Source: Roseateles toxinivorans (GTDB taxonomy: Bacteria; Pseudomonadota; Gammaproteobacteria; Burkholderiales; Burkholderiaceae_C). From it: a stretch of DNA of 64,000 bases. A model generated the notes under the pieces. The model worked only from the letters and a program-made list of their open reading frames with translations. It was not told the DNA's origin and did no database searches. Positions 17,600-26,631 of the stretch are shown piece by piece; the first letter of the stretch is position 1, and each line of letters starts with the position of its first letter. The stretch lies in assembly GCF_004362525.1 (NCBI RefSeq), contig NZ_SNXS01000003.1, positions 682,001 to 746,000 of the forward strand, given 5' to 3'. A program made the position numbers and the translations under genes.

Positions 17600-18907
17600 T
17601 CAGCGCAGATTGACCAACGTCTGCAGCACCTGGTCCATCGTCTTGATGGTTTGCGCATTGGCCTGGTAGGAGCGTTGCGCCGTCACCATATTCACCAGCT
17701 CGGCGGTCAGATCCACGTTCGATTCCTCCAGCGCGCCGGACTGCAGCTTGCCCAGGTTGCCGTCGCCGGGCACGCCGACGATGGGCTCACCCGAGGCGAA
17801 GGATCGGTTCCAGGTGTTGCCACCGGTCTGCATCAGGCCCTGCGGGTTGCGGAAGTTGGCGACCTCGATCTGGCCGGCCGGCTTGGACTGGCCGTTCGAG
17901 TAGCGTGCGGTGACGACGCCGTTGTTGGCCACCGAGATGCCCGACAACTGGCCCGGCGCATAGCCGTCCTGGAACACATTGGTCACGCCGAAGGCGGCGC
18001 CGTACTGGGTGGCGGTGCTGAGGTCCAGCATCACGCCCGGAATCGCCAGTGTCGGTGCGCCCTGGGCATTGGTGGAGGCGGGCACGTCAACCGCAACCGC
18101 CGCAGCCGGCGTGATGCCGTTGATCGAGGTCGGTGCGCTGCCGTTGGCCGGGAACACCATCGTCACCGTCGGGGCGGTGGGCAGCGGGGGGACAGCGCCG
18201 TCGTTGGGGAAGGGCACGCCGCTGGCGGTCAGGAAGATGTTCCAGGTCGTCTCGTTGGTGGTCGGGTCGGTGGCACCCTTCTGGAAGTAGTAGGTCAGGG
18301 CCACGTCCTGACCCTTTTCGTCGAACACCGTCAGCGAGGTGGCATTGTTGTAGGTGGCAGGGTCGTTGAAGACGATGGGCGCGCCTGCGGCCGGCACCGT
18401 GCTCTTGGCACGCGAGTCCAGGTTCAGCTCGACATCCATCTTGCTGGTCACCGCCGGCTTGATGCCGGCCGTGGGCAGTTGCAAGGGGCTGGCGGTGCCG
18501 GGCTGGATCACGCCGGTGCCGTCGGCCGGATAGCCCATCAGCTTCAGGCCCTGGTTGTTGACGATGAAGCCGGTGCGGTCCAGCTTGAACTGACCGTTGC
18601 GGGTGTACATGGTCGGGTTCTTGCCGTCGCTGACCTGGAAGAAGCCGGCGCCGTTCATCGACAGGTCCATCGGGTTTTCGGTCACCGTAATATTGCCCTG
18701 GGTGAACTGCTGAGCCACCGTCGACAGGCTCACGCCGATGCCGATATTGCTGCCGCCGGCGCCGTTTAGCGCGGTGGCGAACACATCGGCGAACTCGGCC
18801 CGCGAGGACTTGGCGCCATAGGTGTTGGCATTGGCGATGTTGTTGCCGATGACCTCGAGGTTGCGGCTGGTGGAGTTCAAGCCTGAAAGACCTTGCTGGA
18901 AGCTCAT
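17600..18907 (-). CDS. flgE: Flagellar hook protein FlgE
   Basis: A 435-aa hook subunit. The N-terminus MSFQQGLSGLNSTSRNLEVI and NNIANANTYGAKSSRAEFAD are the conserved D0 segment; the C-terminus has GALEESNVDLTAELVNMVTA and QRSYQANAQTIKTMDQVLQ. The middle is the variable surface domain. Hook subunits polymerise under the FlgD cap until length control switches export. It follows flgD by 42 bases. Confidence 0.97.
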   Translation of the reverse strand: MSFQQGLSGLNSTSRNLEVIGNNIANANTYGAKSSRAEFADVFATALNGAGGSNIGIGVSLSTVAQQFTQGNITVTENPMDLSMNGAGFFQVSDGKNPTMYTRNGQFKLDRTGFIVNNQGLKLMGYPADGTGVIQPGTASPLQLPTAGIKPAVTSKMDVELNLDSRAKSTVPAAGAPIVFNDPATYNNATSLTVFDEKGQDVALTYYFQKGATDPTTNETTWNIFLTASGVPFPNDGAVPPLPTAPTVTMVFPANGSAPTSINGITPAAAVAVDVPASTNAQGAPTLAIPGVMLDLSTATQYGAAFGVTNVFQDGYAPGQLSGISVANNGVVTARYSNGQSKPAGQIEVANFRNPQGLMQTGGNTWNRSFASGEPIVGVPGDGNLGKLQSGALEESNVDLTAELVNMVTAQRSYQANAQTIKTMDQVLQTLVNLR

Positions 18908-18949
18908 GATGATTCCTTGTTCAGTGGGGCCGTGCTAGACGCTGCCGGT

Positions 18950-19594
18950 TCAGTTGAAAGACTTGACGCTCGAGTAGTAGACGAGGCCCGCGTTTTGCAG
19001 TTCGAGCTGCAGCTTGTTGTCCGAGGTGCTGATGGCCATCACCTTGTCCTGGGCCAGGGTGGTGCTGCCCACGGTGCCGGTGCTGGTGGTGGCGGTGATG
19101 CGGAACTTCAGGCCGCTCTGGTCGGCGTACTTGCTGGCATCGACGCTGAAGCTGTGGCGGCCGGCGGTCTGGTCGCCGAGCTGCTGGGTGTCGAGCACCA
19201 CGCCGGCGGCGTTCAGCACCTCCAGCTTGACGGCGCGCGCGGTGGCATCAAGCTCGTAGGCGCCCACACCCTTGCCCTCGTTGATGGCCAGGCGGTCGCC
19301 CGGGATCAAGACGTTGTGGCCGACCATGGCCACGCTCTGCAGTGCCTGCATATTGGCGAACTGGCTGGTCAGCGACTGGACCGAGCCATTCAGCGTTTCG
19401 ATGCCGCTGACCGTCTGGATCTGCGCCATCTGGCTGGTCACCTGGGCGTTGTCCATCGGGTTCATCGGATCCTGGTTCTGCATCTGCGTGACCAGCAGCT
19501 TCAGGAATCGGTCCTGCGTGTCCGCCTGATTCTTGGTCAGCTTGGGCGTGCTGCTGAAGTCGGTGCTGGTGTCGCCTACGGTGCCTACTGCCAT
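18950..19594 (-). CDS. flgD: Hook assembly scaffold (hook cap) FlgD
   Basis: A 214-aa protein. The N-terminal FlgD signature is visible (QDRFLKLLVTQMQNQDPMNP, then MDNAQVTSQMAQIQTVSGIE), followed by a Tudor/FnIII-like C-terminal part (about 90-210) that shapes the cap. It sits at the growing hook tip and is discarded when FlgK arrives. It is placed between flgC and flgE, as in most proteobacterial flg operons. Confidence 0.96.
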   Translation of the reverse strand: MAVGTVGDTSTDFSSTPKLTKNQADTQDRFLKLLVTQMQNQDPMNPMDNAQVTSQMAQIQTVSGIETLNGSVQSLTSQFANMQALQSVAMVGHNVLIPGDRLAINEGKGVGAYELDATARAVKLEVLNAAGVVLDTQQLGDQTAGRHSFSVDASKYADQSGLKFRITATTSTGTVGSTTLAQDKVMAISTSDNKLQLELQNAGLVYYSSVKSFN

Positions 19595-19633
19595 GATGGT
19601 GTCCTAGGGTGTTGATGCCGGGTCAGAAGGCCT

Positions 19634-20059
19634 TCAGCCCTGGCCCATTTGCAAGGTCTTGAGCAGCAGGCTCTTGGCCGTGTTCATGACTTCGATGTTG
19701 TTCTGGTACGAGCGCGAGGCCGAGATCATGTTGACCATCTCCTCGACCGCGTTGACGTTGCTGTAGGTGACATAGCCCTCGGCATCGGCCTGCGGATTCT
19801 TCGGGTCGTGGATGCGCCGGCCCGGGGTCTGATCTTCGGTGATGGTGGAGACGCGCACGCCGGCCGCGGCCGGGTCGCCGGGCGCTCCGGTGGCGCCCAT
19901 CATCTCGGTCTGGAACATCACCTGGCGTGCCTTGTAGGCCTGGCCGTCGGGGCCCGCCACCGTGTCCACATTCGCCAGATTGCTGGCCACCACATTGAGG
20001 CGCTGGCTCTGCGCGCTGACGGCGCTGCCTGAAACCTTGAAGATCTGGAACATGGACAT
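19634..20059 (-). CDS. flgC: Flagellar proximal rod protein FlgC
   Basis: A 141-aa rod protein. It starts MSMFQIFKVSGSAVSAQSQR and carries NVVASNLANVDTVAGPDGQA; the C-terminus has VTYSNVNAVEEMVNMISASR and SYQNNIEVMNTAKSLLLKTL. The frame is open further upstream, but the ATG at 20059 gives the standard family length and has GGAG-like AGGAGC upstream. It begins 23 bases after the flgB stop. Confidence 0.96.
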   Translation of the reverse strand: MSMFQIFKVSGSAVSAQSQRLNVVASNLANVDTVAGPDGQAYKARQVMFQTEMMGATGAPGDPAAAGVRVSTITEDQTPGRRIHDPKNPQADAEGYVTYSNVNAVEEMVNMISASRSYQNNIEVMNTAKSLLLKTLQMGQG

Positions 20060-20082
20060 GAGCGGCTCCTGTTTCGGCGTGA

Positions 20083-20496
20083 TCAGGAAGCGTTGTGCGA
20101 CTTCATCGAGTCCAGCATCGTGCGCACGCTGCCGTTGATGAAGCGTAACGTGGCCTCGTACTTGATCGAGTTGTCGGCGAAGCTGGCGCGTTCGCGGTCC
20201 ATATCGACCGAGTTGTTGTCCAGATTGGTCTGGGAGGGGGCGCCGTAGAGCATTTGCGCATCGCTGCGCGCGCCTGCCGGCGGGCTGATGTGGCCGGCCC
20301 GGGTGGCGGCCATGCCGCTGTTTGCGCCGAGGCTGCCGGTGGCCTCCTTCAGCGCCCGGGAAAAGTCCATGTCGCGGGCCTTGTAGCCCGGCGTGTCGGC
20401 GTTCGCAATATTGCTGGCGATCAGGCGCTGACGCTCGGAGCGCAGCACCAGCGCTTGGGTCTGGAAATTCAGCGTGTCGGTCAGTTGCTTGATCAT
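20083..20496 (-). CDS. flgB: Flagellar proximal rod protein FlgB
   Basis: A 137-aa rod protein and the first gene of the minus-strand flg operon. The ATG at 20496 gives the typical start MIKQLTDTLNFQTQALVLRS; a further in-frame start at 20514 is less likely. Motifs are IASNIANADTPGYKARDMDF and NNSVDMDRERASFADNSIKY. FlgB is among the first rod subunits, near the MS ring. It is divergent from flgA across 149 bases that must carry the operon promoter; I could not identify a sigma-54 or sigma-28 box there. Confidence 0.96.
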   Translation of the reverse strand: MIKQLTDTLNFQTQALVLRSERQRLIASNIANADTPGYKARDMDFSRALKEATGSLGANSGMAATRAGHISPPAGARSDAQMLYGAPSQTNLDNNSVDMDRERASFADNSIKYEATLRFINGSVRTMLDSMKSHNAS

Positions 20497-20645
20497 GGCG
20501 GTCCCCAAAGTCACCGACGGGAAGACCCATGCGGTGATGAGAAGGGATTGTGGACAGCACCGGCCAAAACATTAGCGGGAATAGCAAGGCCATTGGCCCT
20601 CATTTCGGACCCTGAGCGGAGGGCCGGCGCTTCTAAAGTGCTGAC

Positions 20646-21353
20646 ATGTCCCGCACCCTGCGCCCCATCCTGCTATCAGCGTTGCTGTTGGCGCTTGCCT
20701 GCCCGGCCTCGGCCCAGCTGGCGCTGGGTGAGCCGCTGGCGCGTGAGCTGCAACAGTTGGCCGAGCAGGGCGCCCGGGCCGGTTTGCCGGCCAAGGCCCG
20801 GGTCGAGATACAGCTGGGTGAACTGGACCCGCGCCTGCGCCTGGCCCCCTGCCAGCAGGTTCAGCCCTATCTGCCCAACGGCATGAAGATGTGGGGCCGC
20901 ACCCGAATCGGGCTGCGATGTGTGCAGGGCACATCGAAATGGAATGTCACGCTGCCGTTGACCGTGCAGGTGTTTGCACGGGCGCTGGTGGCCAAGTCCC
21001 CCCTGCCTGGGGGGGTGATTTTGTCTCAAGCCGATCTGCACGAGGCCGAAATAGACATAGCTGCCGATGGTGGCGCCGTGTTTACTGAGGCTAAAGGTTT
21101 GGTCGGACGCACCCTGGTGCGTTCCGTCAATGCCGGTGAAGCAGTTCGCAGCAGTTTTCTCAAACAACGCCAGTGGTTCGCCGCTGGTGAAACTGTAAAG
21201 GTGCTGGCCATTGGGCAGGGTTATGCCGTTGAGGGTGAAGGTCAGGCCCAGGGGCCGGGCACAGAAGGACAGGAAGTCCGCGTGCGCTTCGAAAGCGGGC
21301 GTGTTGTGACCGGCCGGGCGACAGGGGAGAGAAAAGTGGAGTTGCAGTTATGA
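20646..21353 (+). CDS. flgA: P-ring assembly chaperone FlgA
   Basis: A 235-aa periplasmic protein with a Sec signal peptide (LRPILLSALLLALACPASAQ). The C-terminal SAF domain is visible (PLPGGVILSQADLHEAEIDI; GRTLVRSVNAGEAVRSSFLK; VKVLAIGQGYAVEGEGQAQG). It assists polymerisation of FlgI into the P-ring. It is divergent from flgB and lies upstream of flgM, the usual flgAMN order. Confidence 0.95.
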   Translation: MSRTLRPILLSALLLALACPASAQLALGEPLARELQQLAEQGARAGLPAKARVEIQLGELDPRLRLAPCQQVQPYLPNGMKMWGRTRIGLRCVQGTSKWNVTLPLTVQVFARALVAKSPLPGGVILSQADLHEAEIDIAADGGAVFTEAKGLVGRTLVRSVNAGEAVRSSFLKQRQWFAAGETVKVLAIGQGYAVEGEGQAQGPGTEGQEVRVRFESGRVVTGRATGERKVELQL

Positions 21354-21414
21354 ATCCGCTTCAACCCTGTGGTGCACTGACCACTTCAGACGGCAAAATG
21401 TTCTCGGAAAGTCC

Positions 21415-21441
21415 TAAAGTCCCGGCTGCACGGGTCGAAAT
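21415..21441 (+). promoter_or_regulatory. Putative sigma-28 (FliA) promoter for flgM-flgN
   Basis: TAAAGTCC (21415-21422), an 11-base spacer, then GTCGAAAT (21434-21441). Against the consensus TAAAGTTT-N11-GCCGATAA this matches 6/8 and 5/8 with the exact spacing. It ends 50 bases before the flgM ATG. Late-class control of flgM is usual in enteric-type flagellar hierarchies. Confidence 0.6.
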
Positions 21442-21491
21442 ACCGTCCATATGGATTGGTAGGGCTCCGTGTCCCGCCTTTGGAGATCAGC

Positions 21492-21815
21492 ATGAAAATT
21501 GGTAACAGCCCCGAAAAGGTCGCCCCGACCAGCACCGAGCGGGTCGCTTCCGGCGACGCCAACCGCACGGCGGCGGGCGCCAAGGCATCAGGCGCACAGG
21601 CGGTCGAAGCCAGCGCCCAGGTGGAGCTGTCGAGTTCCGCCTCCAAACTGCTGGATGGCGTTGGCGCCGCCGGTGACGGCGACTTTGACGCTCAAAAGGT
21701 CGAGCGCATCTCCCAAGCGATCTCGGAAGGCAAGTTCACCGTCAACGCCGAGGCGATAGCCGACAAGCTGATCACCAATGCCCAGGAAGTGCTGGGCAAG
21801 GTGTCTTCGCACTGA
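21492..21815 (+). CDS. flgM: Anti-sigma-28 factor FlgM
   Basis: A 107-aa protein. The start MKIGNSPEK with GGAGATCAG just upstream fixes the ATG at 21492. The first half is low-complexity and Ala-rich, as expected for an intrinsically disordered export substrate. The C-terminal sigma-binding half reads FDAQKVERISQAISEGKFTV, then NAEAIADKLITNAQEVLGKV, the classic FlgM signature. It holds FliA inactive until the hook is complete and FlgM is exported. Confidence 0.95.
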   Translation: MKIGNSPEKVAPTSTERVASGDANRTAAGAKASGAQAVEASAQVELSSSASKLLDGVGAAGDGDFDAQKVERISQAISEGKFTVNAEAIADKLITNAQEVLGKVSSH

Positions 21816-21853
21816 CAGCCTCCGGCCTCACAGCCTTCAACCAGGTCACCCGC

Positions 21854-22258
21854 ATGCCCTCCCAGCCATTGCCCACCGCTGCTCCCGCCGTCGCACTGGG
21901 CACGGAACTCGAAGCGCCGCTGCTGGAAGTGGAGCACTGCCTGGCCGATCTGGGCGAAGCGCTGCGTCAGCGTGATGGCAATGCCATCGAACTGCATGCC
22001 AGCGATCTGCATCGCGCGCTGGCCAGCGCCGTCGAACGTTTCTCCGAAGCTGCCCGCAGCGGCGCCGTGCCGCCGGTGCTGCGCAACCGCCTGGCGACCG
22101 CCAGCGGCCAGGTCGCGGCCCAGCGTGAATCGCTGGCCCGCGCCACCGCCGCACTGGACCGCGCCATCGATGTGCTGATGCCCGACGAGAAGACCGGTGT
22201 CTATTCCTCCCGAGGCACGGCCGAACGTGCTCCGCGCGGGGGCGTGATACGCGCCTGA
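21854..22258 (+). CDS. flgN: Flagellar export chaperone FlgN
   Basis: A 134-aa, mostly helical protein. Weak FlgN-family features are visible (LGTELEAPLLEVEHCLADLG; helices rich in Leu/Ala/Arg to residue 110). FlgN chaperones FlgK and FlgL to the export gate. The call rests partly on context: it lies directly after flgM and before a strong terminator. Confidence 0.88.
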   Translation: MPSQPLPTAAPAVALGTELEAPLLEVEHCLADLGEALRQRDGNAIELHASDLHRALASAVERFSEAARSGAVPPVLRNRLATASGQVAAQRESLARATAALDRAIDVLMPDEKTGVYSSRGTAERAPRGGVIRA

Positions 22259-22281
22259 GCCAGTTCCAACTCCACATCAAG

Positions 22282-22305
22282 AGCCACGCACTGCGTGGCT
22301 TTTTT
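22282..22305 (+). terminator. Rho-independent terminator after flgN
   Basis: AGCCACGC (22282-22289), loop ACT, GCGTGGCT (22293-22300), then TTTTT (22301-22305). The 8-bp GC-rich stem directly before a T-run is a textbook intrinsic terminator for flgMN. Confidence 0.9.
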
Positions 22306-22307
22306 GT

Positions 22308-22739
22308 TTATCGGGTGGCGCGGCTGCGGATGCGCTCCAGATAGGCATGGCCGTCGGGCGGCAGACCACTGCGCTGCGAAGCCCAGATCATCTCGCCCAA
22401 AGCGTCCATCGCCACATGGTGGGCTTCATGCAGCGAATTGCGCTTGACCGCGAGCAACTCCACCGCCTGGCGCACGCCGTGCGGCTGGTCGATAGCCACC
22501 TGCTCGCTGATGCTCAGGTGCATGGACAGGTGCAGGAAGGGATTGGTGCGGCCGTCCTCGACGGTGTAGACGGCGGCAAGCGCGGCCGCCTTGTCAGCCA
22601 GCTCGGCGTGGTACTCGGGGTGCTCGTCTATCCATTGCGCGGCCAGCGCTTCCATCGGCGTCAGCGGCAGGCGTTCGAGCTGCTTGGCATAGGTGTCGCA
22701 AAAAAAGGCACGGACGTCGTTTTGGGATGGGGCATACAT
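22308..22739 (-). CDS. DUF1841 family protein
   Basis: A 143-aa protein of unknown function, widespread in betaproteobacteria. The N-terminus ([40 protein letters not shown]) and the His-rich middle ([36 protein letters not shown]) are the family hallmarks. The His and acidic residues could bind metal, but that is conjecture. The ATG at 22739 gives family length. It is divergent from the nitroreductase gene across 43 bases that hold a 12-bp palindrome. Confidence 0.88.
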   Translation of the reverse strand: MYAPSQNDVRAFFCDTYAKQLERLPLTPMEALAAQWIDEHPEYHAELADKAAALAAVYTVEDGRTNPFLHLSMHLSISEQVAIDQPHGVRQAVELLAVKRNSLHEAHHVAMDALGEMIWASQRSGLPPDGHAYLERIRSRATR

Positions 22740-22740
22740 C

Positions 22741-22752
22741 CGACAATTGTCG
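22741..22752. promoter_or_regulatory. Perfect 12-bp palindrome in a divergent promoter region
   Basis: CGACAATTGTCG is a perfect dyad in the 43-base gap between the divergent DUF1841 and nitroreductase genes. Its place suggests an operator, but no regulator gene is adjacent and one short palindrome can arise by chance. Confidence 0.4.
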
Positions 22753-22782
22753 CCTTCCCAGCTTCTTCTCGCTCGCAACCCG

Positions 22783-23358
22783 ATGCAAACCACTACCGAA
22801 CAGCTGTTCACCGAGGCCCGCACCCAGACCGGCTATCTGGACAGGCCGGTCAGCGACGCCACCCTGCGCCAGCTGTATGACTTGCTGAAATGGGGCCCGA
22901 CCTCGGCCAACAGCTCGCCGGCCCGCTTTGCCTTTGTGCGCTCGGCCGAGGCGAAGCAGCGGTTGATGGCCTGCATGGACGCCGGCAATGTCGAGAAGGT
23001 GCACCAGGCGCCGGTGACCGTGATCATCGGCATGGACATGGCTTTCTACGAGCAGCTGCCGCTGCTGTTTCCGCACACCAATGCCCGGGTCTGGTTCGAG
23101 GGCAAGGCTCAGAAGATTGCCGACACTGCGTTTCGCAACAGCACGCTGCAGGGCGGCTATCTGATACTGGCGGCGCGGGCACTGGGCCTGGACTGCGGGC
23201 CGATGAGCGGCTTCGACAATGCCCGCGTCGATGCCGAGTTCTTCGCCGGCACCCCCGTGCGCAGCAATTTCGTCTGCTGCCTGGGGCAGGGCGATGTGAC
23301 CAAGCTGCATCCGCGGAACCCGCGCCTCAGCTTTGAGCAGGCTTGCACGCTGCTGTGA
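22783..23358 (+). CDS. Nitroreductase family protein, RutE-like malonic semialdehyde reductase
   Basis: A 191-aa FMN-dependent oxidoreductase. Motifs include [20 protein letters not shown] (FMN phosphate-binding segment), [20 protein letters not shown] and [20 protein letters not shown], close to E. coli RutE, which reduces malonic semialdehyde to 3-hydroxypropionate in pyrimidine breakdown. No other rut genes are present, so a general nitroreductase role is equally possible. The downstream permease gene overlaps it by four bases (GTGA), so the two are probably co-translated. Confidence 0.85.
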   Translation: MQTTTEQLFTEARTQTGYLDRPVSDATLRQLYDLLKWGPTSANSSPARFAFVRSAEAKQRLMACMDAGNVEKVHQAPVTVIIGMDMAFYEQLPLLFPHTNARVWFEGKAQKIADTAFRNSTLQGGYLILAARALGLDCGPMSGFDNARVDAEFFAGTPVRSNFVCCLGQGDVTKLHPRNPRLSFEQACTLL

Positions 23359-24098
23359 TCACCGAACCACTGTTCTATGCGGTGGCCGTGCCCGCCGTGC
23401 TGATGATGGGCATGTCCAAGAGCGGCTTCGGTGCCGGCTTTGGTGCGTTGGCCGTGCCCTTAATGTCGCTGGCCATTCCAGTGCCGCAGGCCGCGGCCAT
23501 CATGCTGCCGCTGCTGGCGGTGATGGACGGCCTGGGCGTGACCGCGCTGTTCCGCGACGCCGACCGCGCGCTGCTGAAACTGCTGCTGCCGGCCGGGCTG
23601 CTGGGCACACTATTGGGCACGGCGCTGTTCTCGGTGCTGTCGGCCGGTACGGTGGCCGCCGTGGTGGGAGTGCTGACCTTGTTGTTCGTGGCCCAGCGCC
23701 TGATCTGGCCGCCGAGCCCTGCGGCCGTGCAGCCGCCGCGCTGGCTGGGCGCCCTGCTGGGCCTGGCCTCGGGCTTCACCAGCTTCGTCTCTCATGCCGG
23801 CGGCCCGCCCATCATGGCCTATGTGCTGCCGCTGCGCCTGCCGCCGCTGACCTTCAGCGCGACGATGGCGGTGTTCTTCACCGCCATCAATCTGTCGAAG
23901 TGGATTCCCTATGCCTTCCTGGGCCTGATCGATCTGCGCAATATGAGCACCTCGCTGGTGCTGCTGCCGCTGGCGCCCATCGGCGTGTGGACCGGGTTGA
24001 AGCTGATGCGGCGGGTTTCGCAGCAGCTGTTCTACCGCCTCGTGACGATAGGCATGACGCTGACCGGCGTGGTGTTGATCTGGCGCGGTCTCAGCTAG
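23355..24098 (+). CDS. TauE/SafE family membrane permease
   Basis: A 247-aa membrane protein with about eight hydrophobic segments. Family motifs are [18 protein letters not shown] near the start and [20 protein letters not shown] after the midpoint, two halves of the internal repeat. TauE/SafE proteins export sulfite or organosulfur anions; the substrate cannot be told here. The GTG at 23355 overlaps the nitroreductase stop. The gene converges with kefC, the two frames overlapping by eight bases. Confidence 0.88.
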   Translation: MITEPLFYAVAVPAVLMMGMSKSGFGAGFGALAVPLMSLAIPVPQAAAIMLPLLAVMDGLGVTALFRDADRALLKLLLPAGLLGTLLGTALFSVLSAGTVAAVVGVLTLLFVAQRLIWPPSPAAVQPPRWLGALLGLASGFTSFVSHAGGPPIMAYVLPLRLPPLTFSATMAVFFTAINLSKWIPYAFLGLIDLRNMSTSLVLLPLAPIGVWTGLKLMRRVSQQLFYRLVTIGMTLTGVVLIWRGLS

Positions 24099-25926
24099 CC
24101 TCGTCGCTGCGCGACCAGCCCTTGCCCTTGTGCTGCTGCGCCATCAGCCGCTCCTGGGCGAACTGCTCCTCCAGCTGCTGACGGCCCTGCTTGGTCATCG
24201 CGATCAGCTGGGCCTCGTCGCGATGGTGGGGGAACAGCTTTTCGACCTGGCTGACGTTGTGATTGCGAAAGCGCATCGCCAGGGTGCGCGCCTCATGGGG
24301 CTCGAAGCCCATCAGCTCCAGCACCGAGCGGGCGCTCATCAGCGCGGCGTCCAGCGTCTCGCGCTCGATCAGGGTCACGCCCAGATCGCGCAGGCCGTAG
24401 TAGTGCTGCACATTGCGCGCCCGGGCCACCACCTGCAGCTGCGGGAAGTGCTCGCGGGCCAGCGCCGCCACCTCCAGGCTTTGCGCCATGTCGTCGATGG
24501 CCAGCACCAGCACCCGGGCCTTGGCTGCACCGGCGGTGCGCAGCAGGTCCAGCCTCGTCGCGTCGCCATAGAAAGGTGTCCAGCCGAACTTGCGCACCGT
24601 TTCGATCATCTCGGCGTCATGCTCCAGCACGGTGGCCGGCAGGCCGTTGGCGAACAGCATGCGGCCGACGATCTGGCCGTAGCGGCCGAAGCCGGCAATG
24701 ATGATGGGCGCATGCTGGTTCTCGCTGATCTCCTTGAGCTTCGGTCTTGCATTGCAGCGCACGGCCAGCCAGGGCTCGAACCAGCGGTCGCTGGCCAGCA
24801 GCAGGGCCGGTGAGCAGAGCAGCGAAATCGCCACCGCCGCCACCAGGGTCGAGGACTGGCCGGCGGTGATCAGTCCGGCCTGCACCGCGGCCTGGAAGAC
24901 GACGAAGCCGAACTCGCCGCCCTGGGCCAGCAGGATCACGAACACCGGTCGCTCCTGCAGCGGCAGGGGCATGAAGCGTGCCATCAAGGTCAGCACCAGG
25001 CCCTTGATCAGCAGCAGGCCGATCACCAGGCCGGCGATCAGCCAGGGCTGGTCGCGCAGCACGGCCAGCTCGATGCCCATGCCGACGGCAATGAAGAACA
25101 GGCCCAGCAGCAGGCCCTTGAAGGGCTCGATATCGGTTTCCAGCTCGTGACGGTATTCGCTCTCGGCCAGCAGCACGCCGGCCAGAAAGGCGCCCAGCGC
25201 CATTGACAGGCCCACCGCCTGCATCAGCGAGGCGGTGGCCACGACCAGCAGCAGGGCGGCGGCGGTGAAGATCTCCGGTGTCTTGCTGCGCGCGATCCAG
25301 CGCAGGGCCGGGCGCAGGAGCAGGCGGCCGCCGAGCACGATCGCGGCGATCACGCCAACGGCCTTGGCGGCGTCCATCCAGCCGTTCGCCTCGGGCCGCG
25401 CCTCGCCTCCGATCGCCAGCAGGGGCACCAGCGCCAGCAGCGGAATCGCGGCAATGTCCTGCAGCAGGGCCACGCTCAGAATGCCCTGGCCGGCACTGGT
25501 GGGCGCCAGATTGCGCTCGGCCAGCACGGCCATGGCCACCGCGGTGGACGACATCGCCAGGCCCAGCGAGGCCACCAGGGCCATGCGCCAGGGCACGCCG
25601 AAGGCGATGGCCACGGCCGTCATCAGCGCCGCCGAGCCGAGCAACTGCACCGTGCCCCAGCCGAAGATGGGCCGACGCATCGCCCACAGCCGGCGAGGCT
25701 CCAGCTCCAGGCCGACCAGGAACATCATCAGCACGACGCCGAACTCGGCAAACTCCAGGATCGCGTGGGTGTCGGTCACCAGGCCCAGCACGCTGGGACC
25801 GATGACGATGCCGGCGGCCAGGTAGCCGAGGATCGAGCCCAGGCCCAGATAGCGGGCCAGGGGCACGGCCAGCACGGCGGCGGCCAGGTAGATCAGCGGG
25901 CTGGTCAGCCAGGAGGAATGTTCCAT
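24091..25926 (-). CDS. kefC: Glutathione-gated type K+/H+ antiporter KefC (CPA2 family)
   Basis: A 611-aa protein. The first 385 residues form a 12-13 segment Na+/H+ exchanger domain (LGYLAAGIVIGPSVLGLV; FLVGLELEPRRLW; LLQDIAAIPLLALVP). Residues about 405-530 form an RCK/TrkA-N domain with the nucleotide motif IIIAGFGRYGQIVGRMLFAN. KefC-type systems release K+ during electrophile stress and are held shut by glutathione. The upstream gene encodes a KefF-like ancillary quinone reductase, which supports the Kef call over a plain YbaL-type antiporter. Confidence 0.9.
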   Translation of the reverse strand: MEHSSWLTSPLIYLAAAVLAVPLARYLGLGSILGYLAAGIVIGPSVLGLVTDTHAILEFAEFGVVLMMFLVGLELEPRRLWAMRRPIFGWGTVQLLGSAALMTAVAIAFGVPWRMALVASLGLAMSSTAVAMAVLAERNLAPTSAGQGILSVALLQDIAAIPLLALVPLLAIGGEARPEANGWMDAAKAVGVIAAIVLGGRLLLRPALRWIARSKTPEIFTAAALLLVVATASLMQAVGLSMALGAFLAGVLLAESEYRHELETDIEPFKGLLLGLFFIAVGMGIELAVLRDQPWLIAGLVIGLLLIKGLVLTLMARFMPLPLQERPVFVILLAQGGEFGFVVFQAAVQAGLITAGQSSTLVAAVAISLLCSPALLLASDRWFEPWLAVRCNARPKLKEISENQHAPIIIAGFGRYGQIVGRMLFANGLPATVLEHDAEMIETVRKFGWTPFYGDATRLDLLRTAGAAKARVLVLAIDDMAQSLEVAALAREHFPQLQVVARARNVQHYYGLRDLGVTLIERETLDAALMSARSVLELMGFEPHEARTLAMRFRNHNVSQVEKLFPHHRDEAQLIAMTKQGRQQLEEQFAQERLMAQQHKGKGWSRSDEAS

Positions 25927-25931
25927 GAGGC

Positions 25932-26555
25932 TCAGATCGTTGTGAGGGAAGGCCGGTCATCGGCCGGCACGGCACATTCCAGGCTTTCGGGCAGTTCGTC
26001 CAGCTCGGGCCAGTCGGGGTAGCTCAGCAGGCGCTGCGTGAAGATCTCGGCATGCTCTTCAACCGCTGCCTCGCTGACGCGATGGGCGCCATGCAGCACC
26101 AGCGGCGGCAGAAAGCGCATGCCGCACAGCGCAGCCGTCTGCTCGTAGGGGTGCAGAAAGGCATCGAAGAAGTAGCGGTTGTGGCCATCGGGCCGGTAGG
26201 CGGCCTCGGTGCCACCGGTCGAGCAGGCCAGCCACAGATCCTTGGTGCTCAAGGCCTTGCCCTCGGGGCCATAGGCCCAGCCGAAGGCCAGCACCTCGTC
26301 CACCCACAGCTTCATCAGCGGCGGCATGCTGTACCAGTGGATGGGGTGCAGCCAGACGATGAGCCGGGCCGCACCGATGCGTGCCTGCTCGGCGGCGATG
26401 TCGATGCAGTAGTCGGGATAGAGCGCGTACAGGTCGCAGACCTCGATCGCTTCGGGCCGCTCGGCGCTGGCCAGGCGCGCGGCACGCAGCAGCCGGCGAG
26501 TGATGCGGGATTGCCCGATGTGCGGATGGGCGCCAACGACAACAATGTCTGCCAT
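25932..26555 (-). CDS. kefF: KefF/KefG-like ancillary NAD(P)H quinone oxidoreductase
   Basis: A 207-aa flavodoxin-2 family protein. Motifs are DIVVVGAHPHIGQSRITRRL (FMN loop), LIVWLHPIHWYSMPPLMKLW and VDEVLAFGWAYGPEGKAL, typical of KefF/KefG/MdaB proteins. These bind the membrane antiporter and are needed for full activity. The ATG at 26555 starts directly at the first beta strand. It ends five bases before kefC, so the two form an operon. Confidence 0.88.
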   Translation of the reverse strand: MADIVVVGAHPHIGQSRITRRLLRAARLASAERPEAIEVCDLYALYPDYCIDIAAEQARIGAARLIVWLHPIHWYSMPPLMKLWVDEVLAFGWAYGPEGKALSTKDLWLACSTGGTEAAYRPDGHNRYFFDAFLHPYEQTAALCGMRFLPPLVLHGAHRVSEAAVEEHAEIFTQRLLSYPDWPELDELPESLECAVPADDRPSLTTI

Positions 26556-26631
26556 GGTGGGTGGCCGTAGGCCCGAGCTGGAGTTGGCGGCTACCATACA
26601 ACGAAATCAGCCGCAGCCCGAGGAGACACAC

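Noticed and set aside
20497-20645. Sigma-54 promoter for the flgB operon
   Set aside because: TGGCC-containing stretches lack a GC dinucleotide at the required 12-base offset.
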